DNA of 64,000 bases from Vicinamibacteria bacterium (GTDB lineage: Bacteria; Acidobacteriota; Vicinamibacteria; Fen-336), in the NCBI GenBank assembly GCA_025994075.1, contig JAMQGV010000007.1, forward strand, positions 1 through 64,000. Direction: 5' to 3'. The notes below the pieces were generated by a model. That model saw only the letters and a program-made list of their open reading frames with translations. It was not told where the DNA came from and ran no database searches. The position numbers were made by a program, and so were the translations under genes. Of the stretch, positions 37,401 through 45,950 are shown piece by piece (position 1 is the stretch's first letter; each line of letters begins with the position of its first letter).

Positions 37401-37580
37401 GAGCAGGAGCGGTTCGGCGATCAGCCGCGCCAGGTCGCCGACCGTCAGCGGGAACAGTCCCGCCAGCGCCCTGCGCTCGCGGGCCGCGACCCGGCGCGGC
37501 AGCTCGGCGGCAGCCGCACGCGAGGGCACGAGCAGGAGCCTGGGGGCGAGCGGCATCGGCGCCGCCAATCCTAACCGCAT
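34431..37580 (-). CDS. addB: AddB-like ATPase-dependent nuclease subunit with 4Fe-4S cluster
   Basis: The 1049-residue protein lacks a canonical N-terminal Walker A (LLVPSRAAAAEL in its place), as in many AddB proteins. It has the inactive-helicase core with FRVVCIPGLVEGGFP, and a C-terminal PD-(D/E)XK nuclease with LSGQIDRVDRTEGGTYVVRDYKTGK. The iron-sulfur cysteines are the one in SRLHDYAGCGFQYLL and the C-terminal C-G-W-C-D-F-T-A-V-C group. A second possible start is the ATG at 37556. It is translated in tandem with addA. Chi recognition cannot be judged. Confidence 0.9.
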   Translation of the reverse strand: MRLGLAAPMPLAPRLLLVPSRAAAAELPRRVAARERRALAGLFPLTVGDLARLIAEPLLLGRGLRPWDHGRLALIAREWLHAGGARALGLDPALPLPPVATALGRTLRELRMAGASHRALAALPADPGISGADAARRHALAEAYRHALDRLEGRFADPATVLRTAADALRRSDPAATGWLRDARAAWVPGAELVPLERELLEALARHGPLERWDVEPPVSLRGPEWRGATRGAASADFAPFAALAPSERPAGLERLASHLFEPGAGEPAQDGLAFVTAPGEAAEARAIARRLLAAAGDGIGFEDMAVLLPRAESTMLYAETLGRARVPCRLHPSLPLATGPTARALLLLLRCRGLDRAAVMEFFSFCHADWSRHLPAERAALAEPSRWEALSRDARIVSGLDRFRAGLRGLADDARRAGRAARVDDALDLLAVVEALARTLEDFEAEAPWATWSQRLRRALDVWVGAEPDREAVLDVIADLAGLGDGDAGLEAVETALAGRFEFERMPLVAPREGAVHVGVFDALAGVPFRVVCIPGLVEGGFPAPVRPDPLLLDAEREALRVPAPPPLPSSVAAARGQLSLFEAPAKPEAVELPTVAERTRALRRAFHAAVGQAGERLVLSYPRADPRTGKERLPSLFYVAALSAALGRPAGGADLERHVVEDDPAALPPAQALDAGERDLWRMRQGGESAADAIAAGSRFFQLSRMSSVARFSDALTAWDGRLDPLTEALQERVDPATRVLSASRLHDYAGCGFQYLLKHVLKLEPALPPEERTALDPLERGTLFHAVAERLLREWRDRGAFPLTDDAATQARAEAIAREELDALVAQSPPRFRALWERECARFFVQVREFVSREAKAQAAPGSPRPAHFELGFGRVHQAAPGEPHRAEPLAIPLPSGATLQLSGQIDRVDRTEGGTYVVRDYKTGKAPKDENAIFRGGRQLQIPLYIRALAEILPGAVVEKAFLDYVNGGRPVAIRPEVAHSEALLTLLDELVGLMRRGVFPQDSRDCGWCDFTAVCGPQPLITQRLRIKERDADLRRYVRLRDFK

Positions 37581-37657
37581 AGAATCGACCCTTCGCCCTC
37601 TCGTTCGGGGGCGGGACCCGGGCCGCCGCGGCCCCCGGAGGAAGCGCGACCAACGCG

Positions 37658-38515
37658 ATGTTCGAGCGACAGAGGACGGGCAGCCTGCTGTGCCCCTCGT
37701 GCCGGCAACTGGTGGGCGTCAACGACCCCGAGTGCTTCCACTGCGGCCGCCGCAACCCCGGGATGTGGGGTTACGCGGGGGTGCTGCGCGGGTTCGACCA
37801 GGAGCACGTGTTCGTCACCCTCGTGACCTGGGCCTGCGCGGCGCTGTTCCTGAGTTCGCTCGCGATGAACGTCTCCGGCATCCGCTTCGGCGGCGACCTG
37901 TTCCGGCCCGCGCTCGAGTCGCTGTTCGTGCTCGGGGCCTCGGGCGAGGTCCCGGTCTTCCGCTTCGGCCGCTGGTGGACCGTGCTGTCCGCCTCCTGGC
38001 TCCACGGCGGGCTCGTGCACATCGTCTTCAACATGCTGTGGCTGCGGGACCTGGGGCCGGTGATGTCGCGCGTGTTCGGGACCGGCCGCGCGATCGTCGT
38101 GTGGGTGCTCGCGGGGGCCAGCGGGTTCCTCGCCAGCACCCTCGCCGCCCGCTTCCTGCCCGACATCCCGTTCCTCGGCGGGGCCGGCTTCACGGTCGGC
38201 GCCTCGGCCTCAGTGTTCGGCTTCTTCGGCGCCTTGCAGCACTACGGCGAGCTGACCGGCAACTCGATGCTGAAGCAGACGATCCGCGCCTGGCTGATCG
38301 TCGGCGTGATCATCGGCTTCATCCTCCCCGGCATCGACAACTGGGCTCACGCCGGCGGCTACGTCGGCGGCTACGTGCTCGCCCGCCTGCTCGACCCGCG
38401 GCTGCCGTCCCGGCCGTGGCACGCGGCGGCGGCGGGCCTCGCCCTCGCCGCCAGCCTGGCCGCCCTCCTCGCCTCGATCTTCACCGGGCTCCAGTACTTC
38501 CCGGACCGGGGTTAA
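37658..38515 (+). CDS. Rhomboid-family intramembrane serine protease with N-terminal zinc ribbon
   Basis: The 285-residue protein starts with a four-cysteine zinc ribbon (Cys12/Cys15, Cys26/Cys29). A six- to seven-helix rhomboid domain follows, with the catalytic Ser183 in GASASVFG and His231 in DNWAHAGGYVGG. The HGGLVHIVFNMLWL helix carries the oxyanion His and Asn. The catalytic dyad is therefore complete. The zinc ribbon would lie in the cytoplasm and may recognise a partner. GGAGGAAGCG lies upstream of the ATG. It is divergent from addB and precedes the DUF349 gene. Confidence 0.9.
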   Translation: MFERQRTGSLLCPSCRQLVGVNDPECFHCGRRNPGMWGYAGVLRGFDQEHVFVTLVTWACAALFLSSLAMNVSGIRFGGDLFRPALESLFVLGASGEVPVFRFGRWWTVLSASWLHGGLVHIVFNMLWLRDLGPVMSRVFGTGRAIVVWVLAGASGFLASTLAARFLPDIPFLGGAGFTVGASASVFGFFGALQHYGELTGNSMLKQTIRAWLIVGVIIGFILPGIDNWAHAGGYVGGYVLARLLDPRLPSRPWHAAAAGLALAASLAALLASIFTGLQYFPDRG

Positions 38516-38558
38516 AGTCGAGAGCCGGACGTTCCTCGCGCCTTCAGGAGTCACCACG

Positions 38559-41204
38559 ATGCCGCTCGCGACCATCCTCGACCGCTTCCGCCGCAAGCCC
38601 CCCGCCTGGGAGGCGGAAGACCCCGTCCAGCGCGCGACCGCCGTCCGCAACCTGCCGCCCGACCACGTCGACGTCGCCCGCTCGCTGGTCAAGGCCGATC
38701 CCGACGCCCGCGTCCGCCGCGCCGCCCTCGCCCGCCTGATGCCGGACCTCGACCTCGCCCTCGAGGTGCTGCGCGGGGACACCGAGACCTCGGTGAAGAA
38801 CGAGGCCCAGGAGGCGCTGCTCGCCATGGCGCTGCAGGGCGCCGACGAGGCCGTCGCCGCGCGGGCGGCCGCCGCCCTCTCCGAGCAGCGACTGCTGATC
38901 GCCATCAGCCGCGACGCCCGCCACGAGACCGTGCGCGACGCCGCGCTTGCCCGCATCGCCGACGAACGCGCGCTCGCCACGCTGTCGAAGACGGCGCCCC
39001 ACCCGCGGACGCGAATGGACGCGCTGTTGCGCGTGCAGGACCCGGCGCTGCGGCTCGACGTCGCGCTCAAGTGCGAGCACAAGGACGTGGCCGCCGCCGC
39101 CGCCGAGTCGCTCCAGGCCGAAGACGCGCTGCGCGCCGTCGCCGAGCGCGGCCGCGCCAAGTCGGCGCAGAAGAAGGCCCGCGCCCGGCTGCAGGCGCTG
39201 TTCCCGCCGCCGGCGCCGGCCCCCGCCGTCGAGCCGGAGCCGGAACCGGAACCGGCGCCCGCGCCGGAGGCTGCCGTCGCCCCGCCCCCGGTGGAGCCCG
39301 TGCCCGCCGCGTCCGACCCCGCCCGCGAGCGCGCCCACGCCCTCGCGGCCCGCGAGGCCTTCGTGGCCCGCGCGCAGGGCCTGCAGGCGACCGCGGCCGA
39401 CACCGGCGCGATCGACGCCCTGCGCCACGAGTGGCAGGCGCTTCCCGCGCTCGAGGGCCCCGAGGCCGACGCGATCGCGGAGCGCTTCACCGCCGCCTGC
39501 GCCGCCGCCCACCACGCCGCCGCCGAGCGCGAGCAGGCCGAAGCCCGCCGCCCGCAGCTCGAGGAGAAGCTCCTGGCGCTCGAGAAGATCGCCGCGGCCG
39601 AGGCGCCGACGCCCGAGGAGCGCCGCCAGGCCGGCGACCTGCGCCGCGAGTGGGAGCGCGGCGGCCCGGTGCCCAAGGACCTCGCCGAGCGTTTCCAGGC
39701 CGTGCGCCAGGCGCTGCTCGGCAAGGCCGCCGCCGAGCGCGAGCAGCGCGAGCAGTCCGCGCGCGAGAACGTCGCGAAGGTCGAGGCGCGGGTCGTCGCC
39801 GTGGAGGCCGTGGTCGCCCGCGCGGACGCGCCGCTGAAGGACCTCGAGCACGCCCTGCGCGAGGTCAAGTCGCTGCTCGACAACCCCGGGCCGTTCCCCG
39901 GCAAGGCCGAGAAGGACGCGGTTTTCGAGCGGCTGAAGGCGGCCCGCGCCGCGCTGTTCCCGCGCGCCCAGGAGGCGCGCGAGGCCGCCGAGTGGAGCCG
40001 CTTCTCCAACCTCGGCGTGCAGGAGCAGCTCGTGCAGCAGGTCGAGGCGCTGCTGGCGGAAACCGACCTCGACAAGGTCGCCCGCGTCGTGCGCGACCTC
40101 GACGAGCGCTGGAAGGCCGCGCGCCAGGTGCCGAAGGAGGAGGGCGAGGCGCTGTGGCAGCGCTTCAAGGCGGCCCGCGACCAGGTCCGCGCCCGTCTCG
40201 ACGAGCACTTCGCGAAGCGCGCCCAGGAGTTCGCCGCGGCCCGCGCGAAGCGCGAGGAGCTGATCGCGCAGGCCGAGGCGCTGCAGGCCTCGACCGAGTG
40301 GGTGAAGACGGCCGAGGCGCTGAAGGCGCTGCAGGCCGAGTGGAAGCAGGCCGGGCCGCTGCCGCACAAGGAGTCGGACGCGCTGTGGCAGCGCTTCCGC
40401 GCCGCCTGCGACGCCTTCTTCTCGCGGCGCAAGGGCGACCTCGCCGAGAAGAAGGAGGCGTGGAGCAAGAACCTCGAGCGCAAGGAGGCGCTGTGCGCCC
40501 GCGCCGAGGAGCTCGCCCGGTCCTCCGACTGGGACGCGGCGGCGGCCGAGCTCAAGAAGCTGCAGGCCGAGTGGAAGACCGCGGGCCCGGTGCCGAAGAA
40601 GAAGTCCGACGAGGTGTGGGTCCGCTTCAAGGCCGCCGGCGACCTGTTCTTCGAGCGCTACAAGAAGCGCGACGAGCTCGCCCGCAGTGCCGCGCTCGAG
40701 GCCCGCACCGCCCTCGTGGTCGACCTCGAGGCGTTCGCGGCGGCCGCCACCGTCGACGACGCCCGCGACGGTCTCGAGGCGCGTCTTTCGGCCTGGCGTC
40801 AGGCGCCGGCCGCGGACGGCGCCGAGACCGAGGCGCTGCAGGCCCGCTTCTTCGCGGCCCGCGCCGCTGTGATCGCCCGCGCGCCGGAGGCGTTCCGCGG
40901 CACCGATCACGACCCCGAGCTCAAGAAGCAGCGGCTCGAGAAGCTGATCGCGAAGGTCGAGGCGATGGCGGCGAGCGCCGAGGAGGCGCCGACCGCCCCG
41001 GCCGACCTCGGGGCGAAACTGCGCGAGGCGCTGGCCCAGAACGCGCTCGGCGGTCGCGGCGCCGCCGAGCAGAAGCGGCGCGCGGCCCACGACGAGGTCG
41101 ACGCGGCGCGCCAGGCCTTCGCCCGCAGCGCCGACCTGAGCGTGCCCGGCTTCGAGGAGCTGAAGCAGCGCTTCGAAGCGGCTTGCCGCAAGGCGGCGAA
41201 CTAG
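38559..41204 (+). CDS. HEAT and DUF349 repeat coiled-coil protein
   Basis: The 881-residue protein has an N-terminal HEAT-like alpha-helical region (about 20-215), a Pro/Glu/Ala linker (about 220-250) and at least four DUF349 repeats. Each repeat is a helical hairpin with a W-x-x-A-x-x-x-P/K-x-x-x-x-x-L-W-x-R-F pattern, for example LQAEWKQAGPLPHKESDALWQRFRAACDAFF. The function of DUF349 proteins is not well established. It is highly charged and contains no transmembrane helices. AGGAG lies nine bases before the ATG. Its stop codon overlaps the opposite-strand stop of the next gene in a shared CTAG. Confidence 0.87.
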   Translation: MPLATILDRFRRKPPAWEAEDPVQRATAVRNLPPDHVDVARSLVKADPDARVRRAALARLMPDLDLALEVLRGDTETSVKNEAQEALLAMALQGADEAVAARAAAALSEQRLLIAISRDARHETVRDAALARIADERALATLSKTAPHPRTRMDALLRVQDPALRLDVALKCEHKDVAAAAAESLQAEDALRAVAERGRAKSAQKKARARLQALFPPPAPAPAVEPEPEPEPAPAPEAAVAPPPVEPVPAASDPARERAHALAAREAFVARAQGLQATAADTGAIDALRHEWQALPALEGPEADAIAERFTAACAAAHHAAAEREQAEARRPQLEEKLLALEKIAAAEAPTPEERRQAGDLRREWERGGPVPKDLAERFQAVRQALLGKAAAEREQREQSARENVAKVEARVVAVEAVVARADAPLKDLEHALREVKSLLDNPGPFPGKAEKDAVFERLKAARAALFPRAQEAREAAEWSRFSNLGVQEQLVQQVEALLAETDLDKVARVVRDLDERWKAARQVPKEEGEALWQRFKAARDQVRARLDEHFAKRAQEFAAARAKREELIAQAEALQASTEWVKTAEALKALQAEWKQAGPLPHKESDALWQRFRAACDAFFSRRKGDLAEKKEAWSKNLERKEALCARAEELARSSDWDAAAAELKKLQAEWKTAGPVPKKKSDEVWVRFKAAGDLFFERYKKRDELARSAALEARTALVVDLEAFAAAATVDDARDGLEARLSAWRQAPAADGAETEALQARFFAARAAVIARAPEAFRGTDHDPELKKQRLEKLIAKVEAMAASAEEAPTAPADLGAKLREALAQNALGGRGAAEQKRRAAHDEVDAARQAFARSADLSVPGFEELKQRFEAACRKAAN

Positions 41205-42307
41205 CTCCGCGGGCGGCTCGCCAGCCGGGCCAGCGCCCGCGGGTCGGCGCGCTGGACGAGGCGCAGGTCCGCTTCGCCGATCGCGGCGCAAAGCATGGCG
41301 CGGTCCAGCGCGCGCCGTTCCCGGGCCGCCTCGCGTGCGCACAGCGCGCGCAGCGCGCAGAGGCCCAACTCCAGCGCGCGCACGGCCGCGGTCGGCCCGT
41401 CGCCCTGCCACAGCACCCAGCTCGCCACGAGCCGCGCGGCGAGCCACGCGCGCAGCGGGCGCGAGAAGCCGCCCCACGCGGGTGCCACCCACTCCGCGTC
41501 CGCCGCGGCCCACCCGGTGTCGTCCTCGGGCCCGGCCCGCAGCGTGGGCGGGGCGCAGCCGTCGATCGCACGCAGCGCCGCCGCCGCGCCCGCGAAATCG
41601 AAGTCGCCCGCAGGCCGCCCCTCCGCGTCGCCCAGCGCGCGGGCGATCCACGGCGCCATCGAGCTTTCGCCGGGCGTCCAGCGGGCCGCCTTCCCGACGC
41701 CCGCGCGCAGCGCGGCGAGCGCCGCCTCCGGCGAGGGCGCGTCCTCCAGCCGCGCGAGGGCGGCCTGCTCGAACGCGTCGCGCGCTTCGGGGTCGAGCCA
41801 CACGCCGGGCCGCAGCCACGGGGCGACGGCGCCGCGCACGTCGAGGCCCTCGTACTCGCGCTCCGGCGCGAAGGCGTTCTCGACCCGCGCGAGCGGCACC
41901 TCTGCGTCGAACAGCAGCGCCGCGGCCGACGGGCAGTAGTGGGTCAGCGAGACGTGGACCCCGCGGTCCTCGATCACCGCGAGGCGCGGAAACTGCCGGC
42001 ACGACACCGGCTGCGCCATCTCGCCCAGCCCGCGCTGCAGGCCGCACGTGCCGCGCCGCTCGAGGAACACGCATCGACGATCGTCCGTGGTCGCCAGCCA
42101 GCGTCGCCCACCGCGTCGCGGCAGCCACTCCGTCGTCACGAGTGCCCCGGCGGCGGCCTCCTCGAGCGGCAACCGGCCACGCGCCGCGGCTGTCTCGATC
42201 CGCCGCCGCACGGCCGGCTCGACCGGGATCGCCCAGCCCGACGAGCAGCAGCGCAGCGACGAGCGGCAGCGCCAGGCCGCGTGCACGGACAGCGCGAAGG
42301 TGCGCAC
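41201..42307 (-). CDS. YkgJ-type Cys-cluster protein
   Basis: The 368-residue protein has the zinc/iron-chelating YkgJ signature: RCRSSLRCC near the N-terminus, then RCVFLERRGTCGLQRGLGEMAQPVSCRQFPR and THYCPSA. This is the C-rich domain also found in FliB-type lysine methylases. The C-terminal 200 residues are helical, without recognised motifs. I chose the GTG at 42307, which follows a TAGGAT -10-like hexamer by about five bases, suggesting a leaderless message. The function is unknown; metal binding is expected. Confidence 0.8.
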   Translation of the reverse strand: MRTFALSVHAAWRCRSSLRCCSSGWAIPVEPAVRRRIETAAARGRLPLEEAAAGALVTTEWLPRRGGRRWLATTDDRRCVFLERRGTCGLQRGLGEMAQPVSCRQFPRLAVIEDRGVHVSLTHYCPSAAALLFDAEVPLARVENAFAPEREYEGLDVRGAVAPWLRPGVWLDPEARDAFEQAALARLEDAPSPEAALAALRAGVGKAARWTPGESSMAPWIARALGDAEGRPAGDFDFAGAAAALRAIDGCAPPTLRAGPEDDTGWAAADAEWVAPAWGGFSRPLRAWLAARLVASWVLWQGDGPTAAVRALELGLCALRALCAREAARERRALDRAMLCAAIGEADLRLVQRADPRALARLASRPRS

Positions 42308-42392
42308 GCTGAATCCTACGTCCGCGGCGCGGCCGACGGTGCCGGTGCATAATCCCTCGCAACCCGACAAGGCGCGCGACGTCAAACCGTCA

Positions 42393-44738
42393 GTGAGGAC
42401 GACCTTGCCCTTCTCTCCCCGGGTCGCGGACGGCTCCCGACGACGGCGCACCCCCCTCGCGGGGGGCTGGCTCGCGGTGTTGCTGCTCTCCGCGTGTGCG
42501 CGCGAGCCGCAACCGCCGCCGCCGTCGACGCCGACCCCGCCGCGGCCGTCGATCGGCGTGATCGGCAGCGGCGATGCGGCGGGCCTCGGCACCCTGCTCG
42601 TCGAGAGCCTGCGCGCCGACCTCGCAGGCGACCCCGGCCTTCGCGTCGTCCCTGCCACCCGCGCCGCGCAGGCCGCGGGCAGCGGTGCGCTCGACGCGGA
42701 GCGGGCCGAAGCCGCCCGGCGCCGGCTCGCGGTCGACGCGGTGGCCTGGGCGACGGTGAACGGCGACCGCGGGCGGCTCGCGATCCGGGTCGGCCTGGTC
42801 GGGCCCCGCGGCACGGCCGCGCGCGAGGTGTGGAGCGGCGAGCGCGGCGAGGACGCGCTGCTCGACGCGGCGGCCGCGGCAGGCGAGGCGCTGCTGGCGG
42901 CCCTGGGTCGTCCGCAGCCGCAGCGCGACGGTGCCCATCCCGAGCTGCCGCCGGGGCTCGAGGCCGCGCGTCTGTACGCCACGGGTCTCGAGCACCTCCG
43001 CAGCCATGCGCCGCGCCGGGCGCAGGAGGCGTTGCAGCGCTCGGCGGCGCTGGCACCCGGGCACCCGCTGGTGCACGCGGCGCTGGCCGAGGCCTGGGAG
43101 CGCCTCGGCTACGCCCGCCTCGCAGGCGAGGCCTCGGAGCGCGCGCACCGCCTGGCCGGCGGCCTGCCGCGCGAGGACCGGCTGGTGCTCGAGGCCCAGT
43201 GGCGGCGCCGGCGCGGTGACCCCGCGCGGGCGGCGCTGCTCTACCAGGGACTGCAGCGGCTGTTCCCCGACCAGCCCGAGTACGCCGTGGAGGCGATCCG
43301 CGCCCAGCTTGCCGCGGGCCAGTGGCGGCCGGCGCTGCGGGCGATCGAGGCCGCGCGCGCCAGCGGCCTCGCCGACCCGGATCTCGACCTGGCGGAAGCG
43401 GAGGCGGCCCACGGCCTCGGCGAGTACGCCCGCTCCGAGGCCGCCGCGTCGCGCGCCGAGGCCGCCGGCCGGTCCCGCGACGCCCCCGGGCTCGTCGCCC
43501 GCGCCCTGGTCCAGCGCTCGCTGGCGCTGCGCGACCTCGGCCAGCTCCCGGCCGCGCTGCAGGCCGCGGAGGACGCGCGGGCCCTGTTCGAGGCGGCCGG
43601 CGACCCCGGTGGCGTCGCCCAGGCCCTCAACTGGCGCGGCACCATCGAGCGCCGCCACGGCCGCCTGGCCGAAGCCCGCGCCACGTACGAGGCCGCGCTG
43701 GCGCTGGCCCAGCACATCGGCGACGAGCGGCGGGCGACGCTCGCCCGCAACCAGCTCGCGGTGCTGCTGCGCCAGCAGGGCGAGCTGCGGGCCGCCAGCC
43801 GCCGTCACGAGGAGGTGCTCACGGCGTACCGGGCGATGGGCGACGCCGAGGGCATGACGATCGCGCTCTCCAGCGCGGGCTGGGTGCGCCGCCAGCTCGC
43901 CGAGATCGAGCCGGCGCGGGCGCTGCTGCGCGAGGCGCTGGCGCTCGCGCAGCAGAGCGGCCACCGGATGTCCGAGGCGATCGCCCACAACACGCTGGCC
44001 TGGGTCGCCTTCGACGCGGGCGAGCTCGCCGCGGCCCGCGCCGGCTTCGAGCGCGCGCTCGCGCTCAACCTGGAGCTGCGTTCCCTTCGCTCGGTCGGCT
44101 TCACCCGCGTCGGCCTCGCCCAGGTCGCGCTGGCCGCCGGGGACCTGGGCGCCGCCCGCCGCGAGGCGGAGGAATCGCGCCGCGTGCGCGAGCGGCTCGG
44201 CGAGCACGGCGGCGTTGCCGAGTCGCTCGCGACGCTCGCCGAGATCGCGCTGGTGGAGGGGCGATTCGTCGAGGCGGAAGCGATGGCCGTCCAGGCCGCG
44301 GACACCGGGCGGGCGCAGGGCGAACGCGACGCCCTGGCGTGGGCCGAGGCGCTGCACGCCGCTGCGCTGCACGCGGCGGGCCGCGAGGCCGAGGCCGACC
44401 CGGTGCGGGCGCGGGCCGCCGCGGGCGCCGCCCGCTCCGAACAGCCCCGCGTGCGCCTGCGGGTGGCGCTGGTCGATGCCTGGCTGCAGGCGACCGGCGC
44501 CGGTCGCATCGCGGCGGGCCTCGAGCAGGCCGAGCGGGCACGGCTGGAGGCGGAGCGCCGCGGCCTGCGCGGCATCGCGCTCGAGGCGCGGCTGGTGACG
44601 GCCGCGCTCGACCGGCGCTTCGGCGACGAGCGCAGCGGCGGCGCCCAGCTCGCGGCGCTGGCCCGCGACGCGCAGCAGGCCGGGTTCCTCGTGGTGGCCC
44701 GGCGGGCGGAGGCCGAACGTCCGGGGGCCGCGCGGTGA
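42393..44738 (+). CDS. TPR lipoprotein with TolB-like N-terminal domain, paired with a kinase
   Basis: The protein has about 781 residues from the GTG at 42393 (an in-frame TTG at 42405 is an alternative). It has a lipoprotein signal ending L-L-L-S-A-C. Residues of about 60-160 resemble the FlgO/TolB-like nucleotide-independent domain (IGVIGSGDAAGLGTLLVESL). A long array of at least ten TPR repeats follows, with repeated Ala-rich helix pairs. The stop overlaps the start of the Ser/Thr kinase as GTGA. A CATAAT hexamer about 40 bases upstream could be the -10. It might sense or scaffold at the envelope for the kinase, but this is inference. Confidence 0.85.
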   Translation: MRTTLPFSPRVADGSRRRRTPLAGGWLAVLLLSACAREPQPPPPSTPTPPRPSIGVIGSGDAAGLGTLLVESLRADLAGDPGLRVVPATRAAQAAGSGALDAERAEAARRRLAVDAVAWATVNGDRGRLAIRVGLVGPRGTAAREVWSGERGEDALLDAAAAAGEALLAALGRPQPQRDGAHPELPPGLEAARLYATGLEHLRSHAPRRAQEALQRSAALAPGHPLVHAALAEAWERLGYARLAGEASERAHRLAGGLPREDRLVLEAQWRRRRGDPARAALLYQGLQRLFPDQPEYAVEAIRAQLAAGQWRPALRAIEAARASGLADPDLDLAEAEAAHGLGEYARSEAAASRAEAAGRSRDAPGLVARALVQRSLALRDLGQLPAALQAAEDARALFEAAGDPGGVAQALNWRGTIERRHGRLAEARATYEAALALAQHIGDERRATLARNQLAVLLRQQGELRAASRRHEEVLTAYRAMGDAEGMTIALSSAGWVRRQLAEIEPARALLREALALAQQSGHRMSEAIAHNTLAWVAFDAGELAAARAGFERALALNLELRSLRSVGFTRVGLAQVALAAGDLGAARREAEESRRVRERLGEHGGVAESLATLAEIALVEGRFVEAEAMAVQAADTGRAQGERDALAWAEALHAAALHAAGREAEADPVRARAAAGAARSEQPRVRLRVALVDAWLQATGAGRIAAGLEQAERARLEAERRGLRGIALEARLVTAALDRRFGDERSGGAQLAALARDAQQAGFLVVARRAEAERPGAAR

Positions 44739-45940
44739 CGCGGGCCGGCAGCGTGATCGCGGGCCGCTACGCGATCGAGGCCGAGCTGGGTCACGGCGGG
44801 ATGGGCACCGTGTACCGCGCCCACGACCGCGTGCTCGACGAGGCCGTCGCTCTCAAGGTGCTGCGCGGCGACGCCGCGTCCGCGCCGGAGGCCGTCGGCC
44901 GCTTCCGCTCCGAGGTCAAGCTGGCGCGCCGCGTGCGCCATCGCAACGTGTGCGCCATCCACGACTACGGCGAAGACGGCGGGCTGCTCTTCATCGCCAT
45001 GGAGCTGGTGGAAGGGGTCGACCTGCGGGCGCTGATCCACCGCCAGGGCACGCTGCCGGCGGAGGAGGCGTGGAGTGCCGCGCTGCAGATCGCCGACGGC
45101 CTGGCGGCGATCCACGAGGCCGGCATCATGCACCGCGACCTCAAGACCTCGAACGCGATGCGCGACGCCGCGGGCGTCGTGCGGCTGATGGACTTCGGCA
45201 TCGCCAAGGAGTGGGGCAAGGGGGGCCTGACCGCCGTGGGCCGCGTCGTCGGCACGCCCGAGTACATGAGCCCCGAGCAGGTGCGCGGCGGCGCCCTCGA
45301 CTTCCGCACCGACGTCTACTCGCTCGGCATCCTGGTCTTCGAGCTGTTCACCGGCGTGCTGCCGTTCACGGGCGCCAACCCGACCGACGTGGTCCTCAAG
45401 CAGCTCCGCGAGGAGCCGCCGCTCGACGCCGGGCCCGGGGCCGCGCTGCCGCCGCCGTTGCGCGAGGTGCTGCGCCGGGCCCTGCGCAAGGACCGCGAGC
45501 AGCGCACGCCGGGCGTCGAGCAGCTCCGGGGCGAGTTGTGGCAGGCCTGGCAGCAGTCGGCGGTCGCGATGCCGCCCGAGCTGCTGGCGGCCACCTTCGC
45601 GCCGCCGCCAGCGGAGACGCCGGCGCCCGTCGAGACGCCGCCGCCCGCGCCCCGCGCGCGCGTGGTGCCCTCCCCGCACGCGCCCGCCCCCGTTCCGAAC
45701 GGCGCCCGGGCGCCGGACTGGGAGGAGGAGTTCGAGCCCGCGGAGCCGGCCGTCGCGCGCTGGCGAAAGTCCCTCTCCGATCCGGATCCGCGGCGCCGCT
45801 TCGAGGCCGCCAACGCCCTCGCCGAGCTGGGCGAAGCGGCGCGGCCCGCGCTGCCCGAGCTGACCCGCGCGCTGCGCGACGAGGCGACCTTCGTGCGCTC
45901 GGCCGCCGCGCTCGCGCTCAAGCGCCTGCGGGGACGATGA
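44735..45940 (+). CDS. Hanks-type serine/threonine protein kinase with HEAT-like tail
   Basis: The 401-residue protein has a complete catalytic domain (about 12-275): Gly loop GHGGMGTVYRA, Lys41 in VALKVL, catalytic HRDLKTSN with Asp135, Mg-binding DFG (Asp153), and GTPEYMSPEQ. All residues for activity are present. A Pro-rich linker (about 290-340) is followed by two or three HEAT repeats (about 345-400, PDPRRRFEAANALAELGEAARPALP). There is no transmembrane helix, unlike many PknB-type kinases, so it is cytoplasmic. It is translationally coupled (GTGA) to the TPR lipoprotein. Confidence 0.93.
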   Translation: MTRAGSVIAGRYAIEAELGHGGMGTVYRAHDRVLDEAVALKVLRGDAASAPEAVGRFRSEVKLARRVRHRNVCAIHDYGEDGGLLFIAMELVEGVDLRALIHRQGTLPAEEAWSAALQIADGLAAIHEAGIMHRDLKTSNAMRDAAGVVRLMDFGIAKEWGKGGLTAVGRVVGTPEYMSPEQVRGGALDFRTDVYSLGILVFELFTGVLPFTGANPTDVVLKQLREEPPLDAGPGAALPPPLREVLRRALRKDREQRTPGVEQLRGELWQAWQQSAVAMPPELLAATFAPPPAETPAPVETPPPAPRARVVPSPHAPAPVPNGARAPDWEEEFEPAEPAVARWRKSLSDPDPRRRFEAANALAELGEAARPALPELTRALRDEATFVRSAAALALKRLRGR

Positions 45941-45950
45941 AGGTGCCGGG

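Noticed and set aside
43322..45940. Apparent long kinase beginning inside the TPR gene
   Set aside because: The first 470 codons are out-of-frame with the TPR repeats and featureless; the GTGA overlap at 44735 and the kinase Gly loop define the true start.
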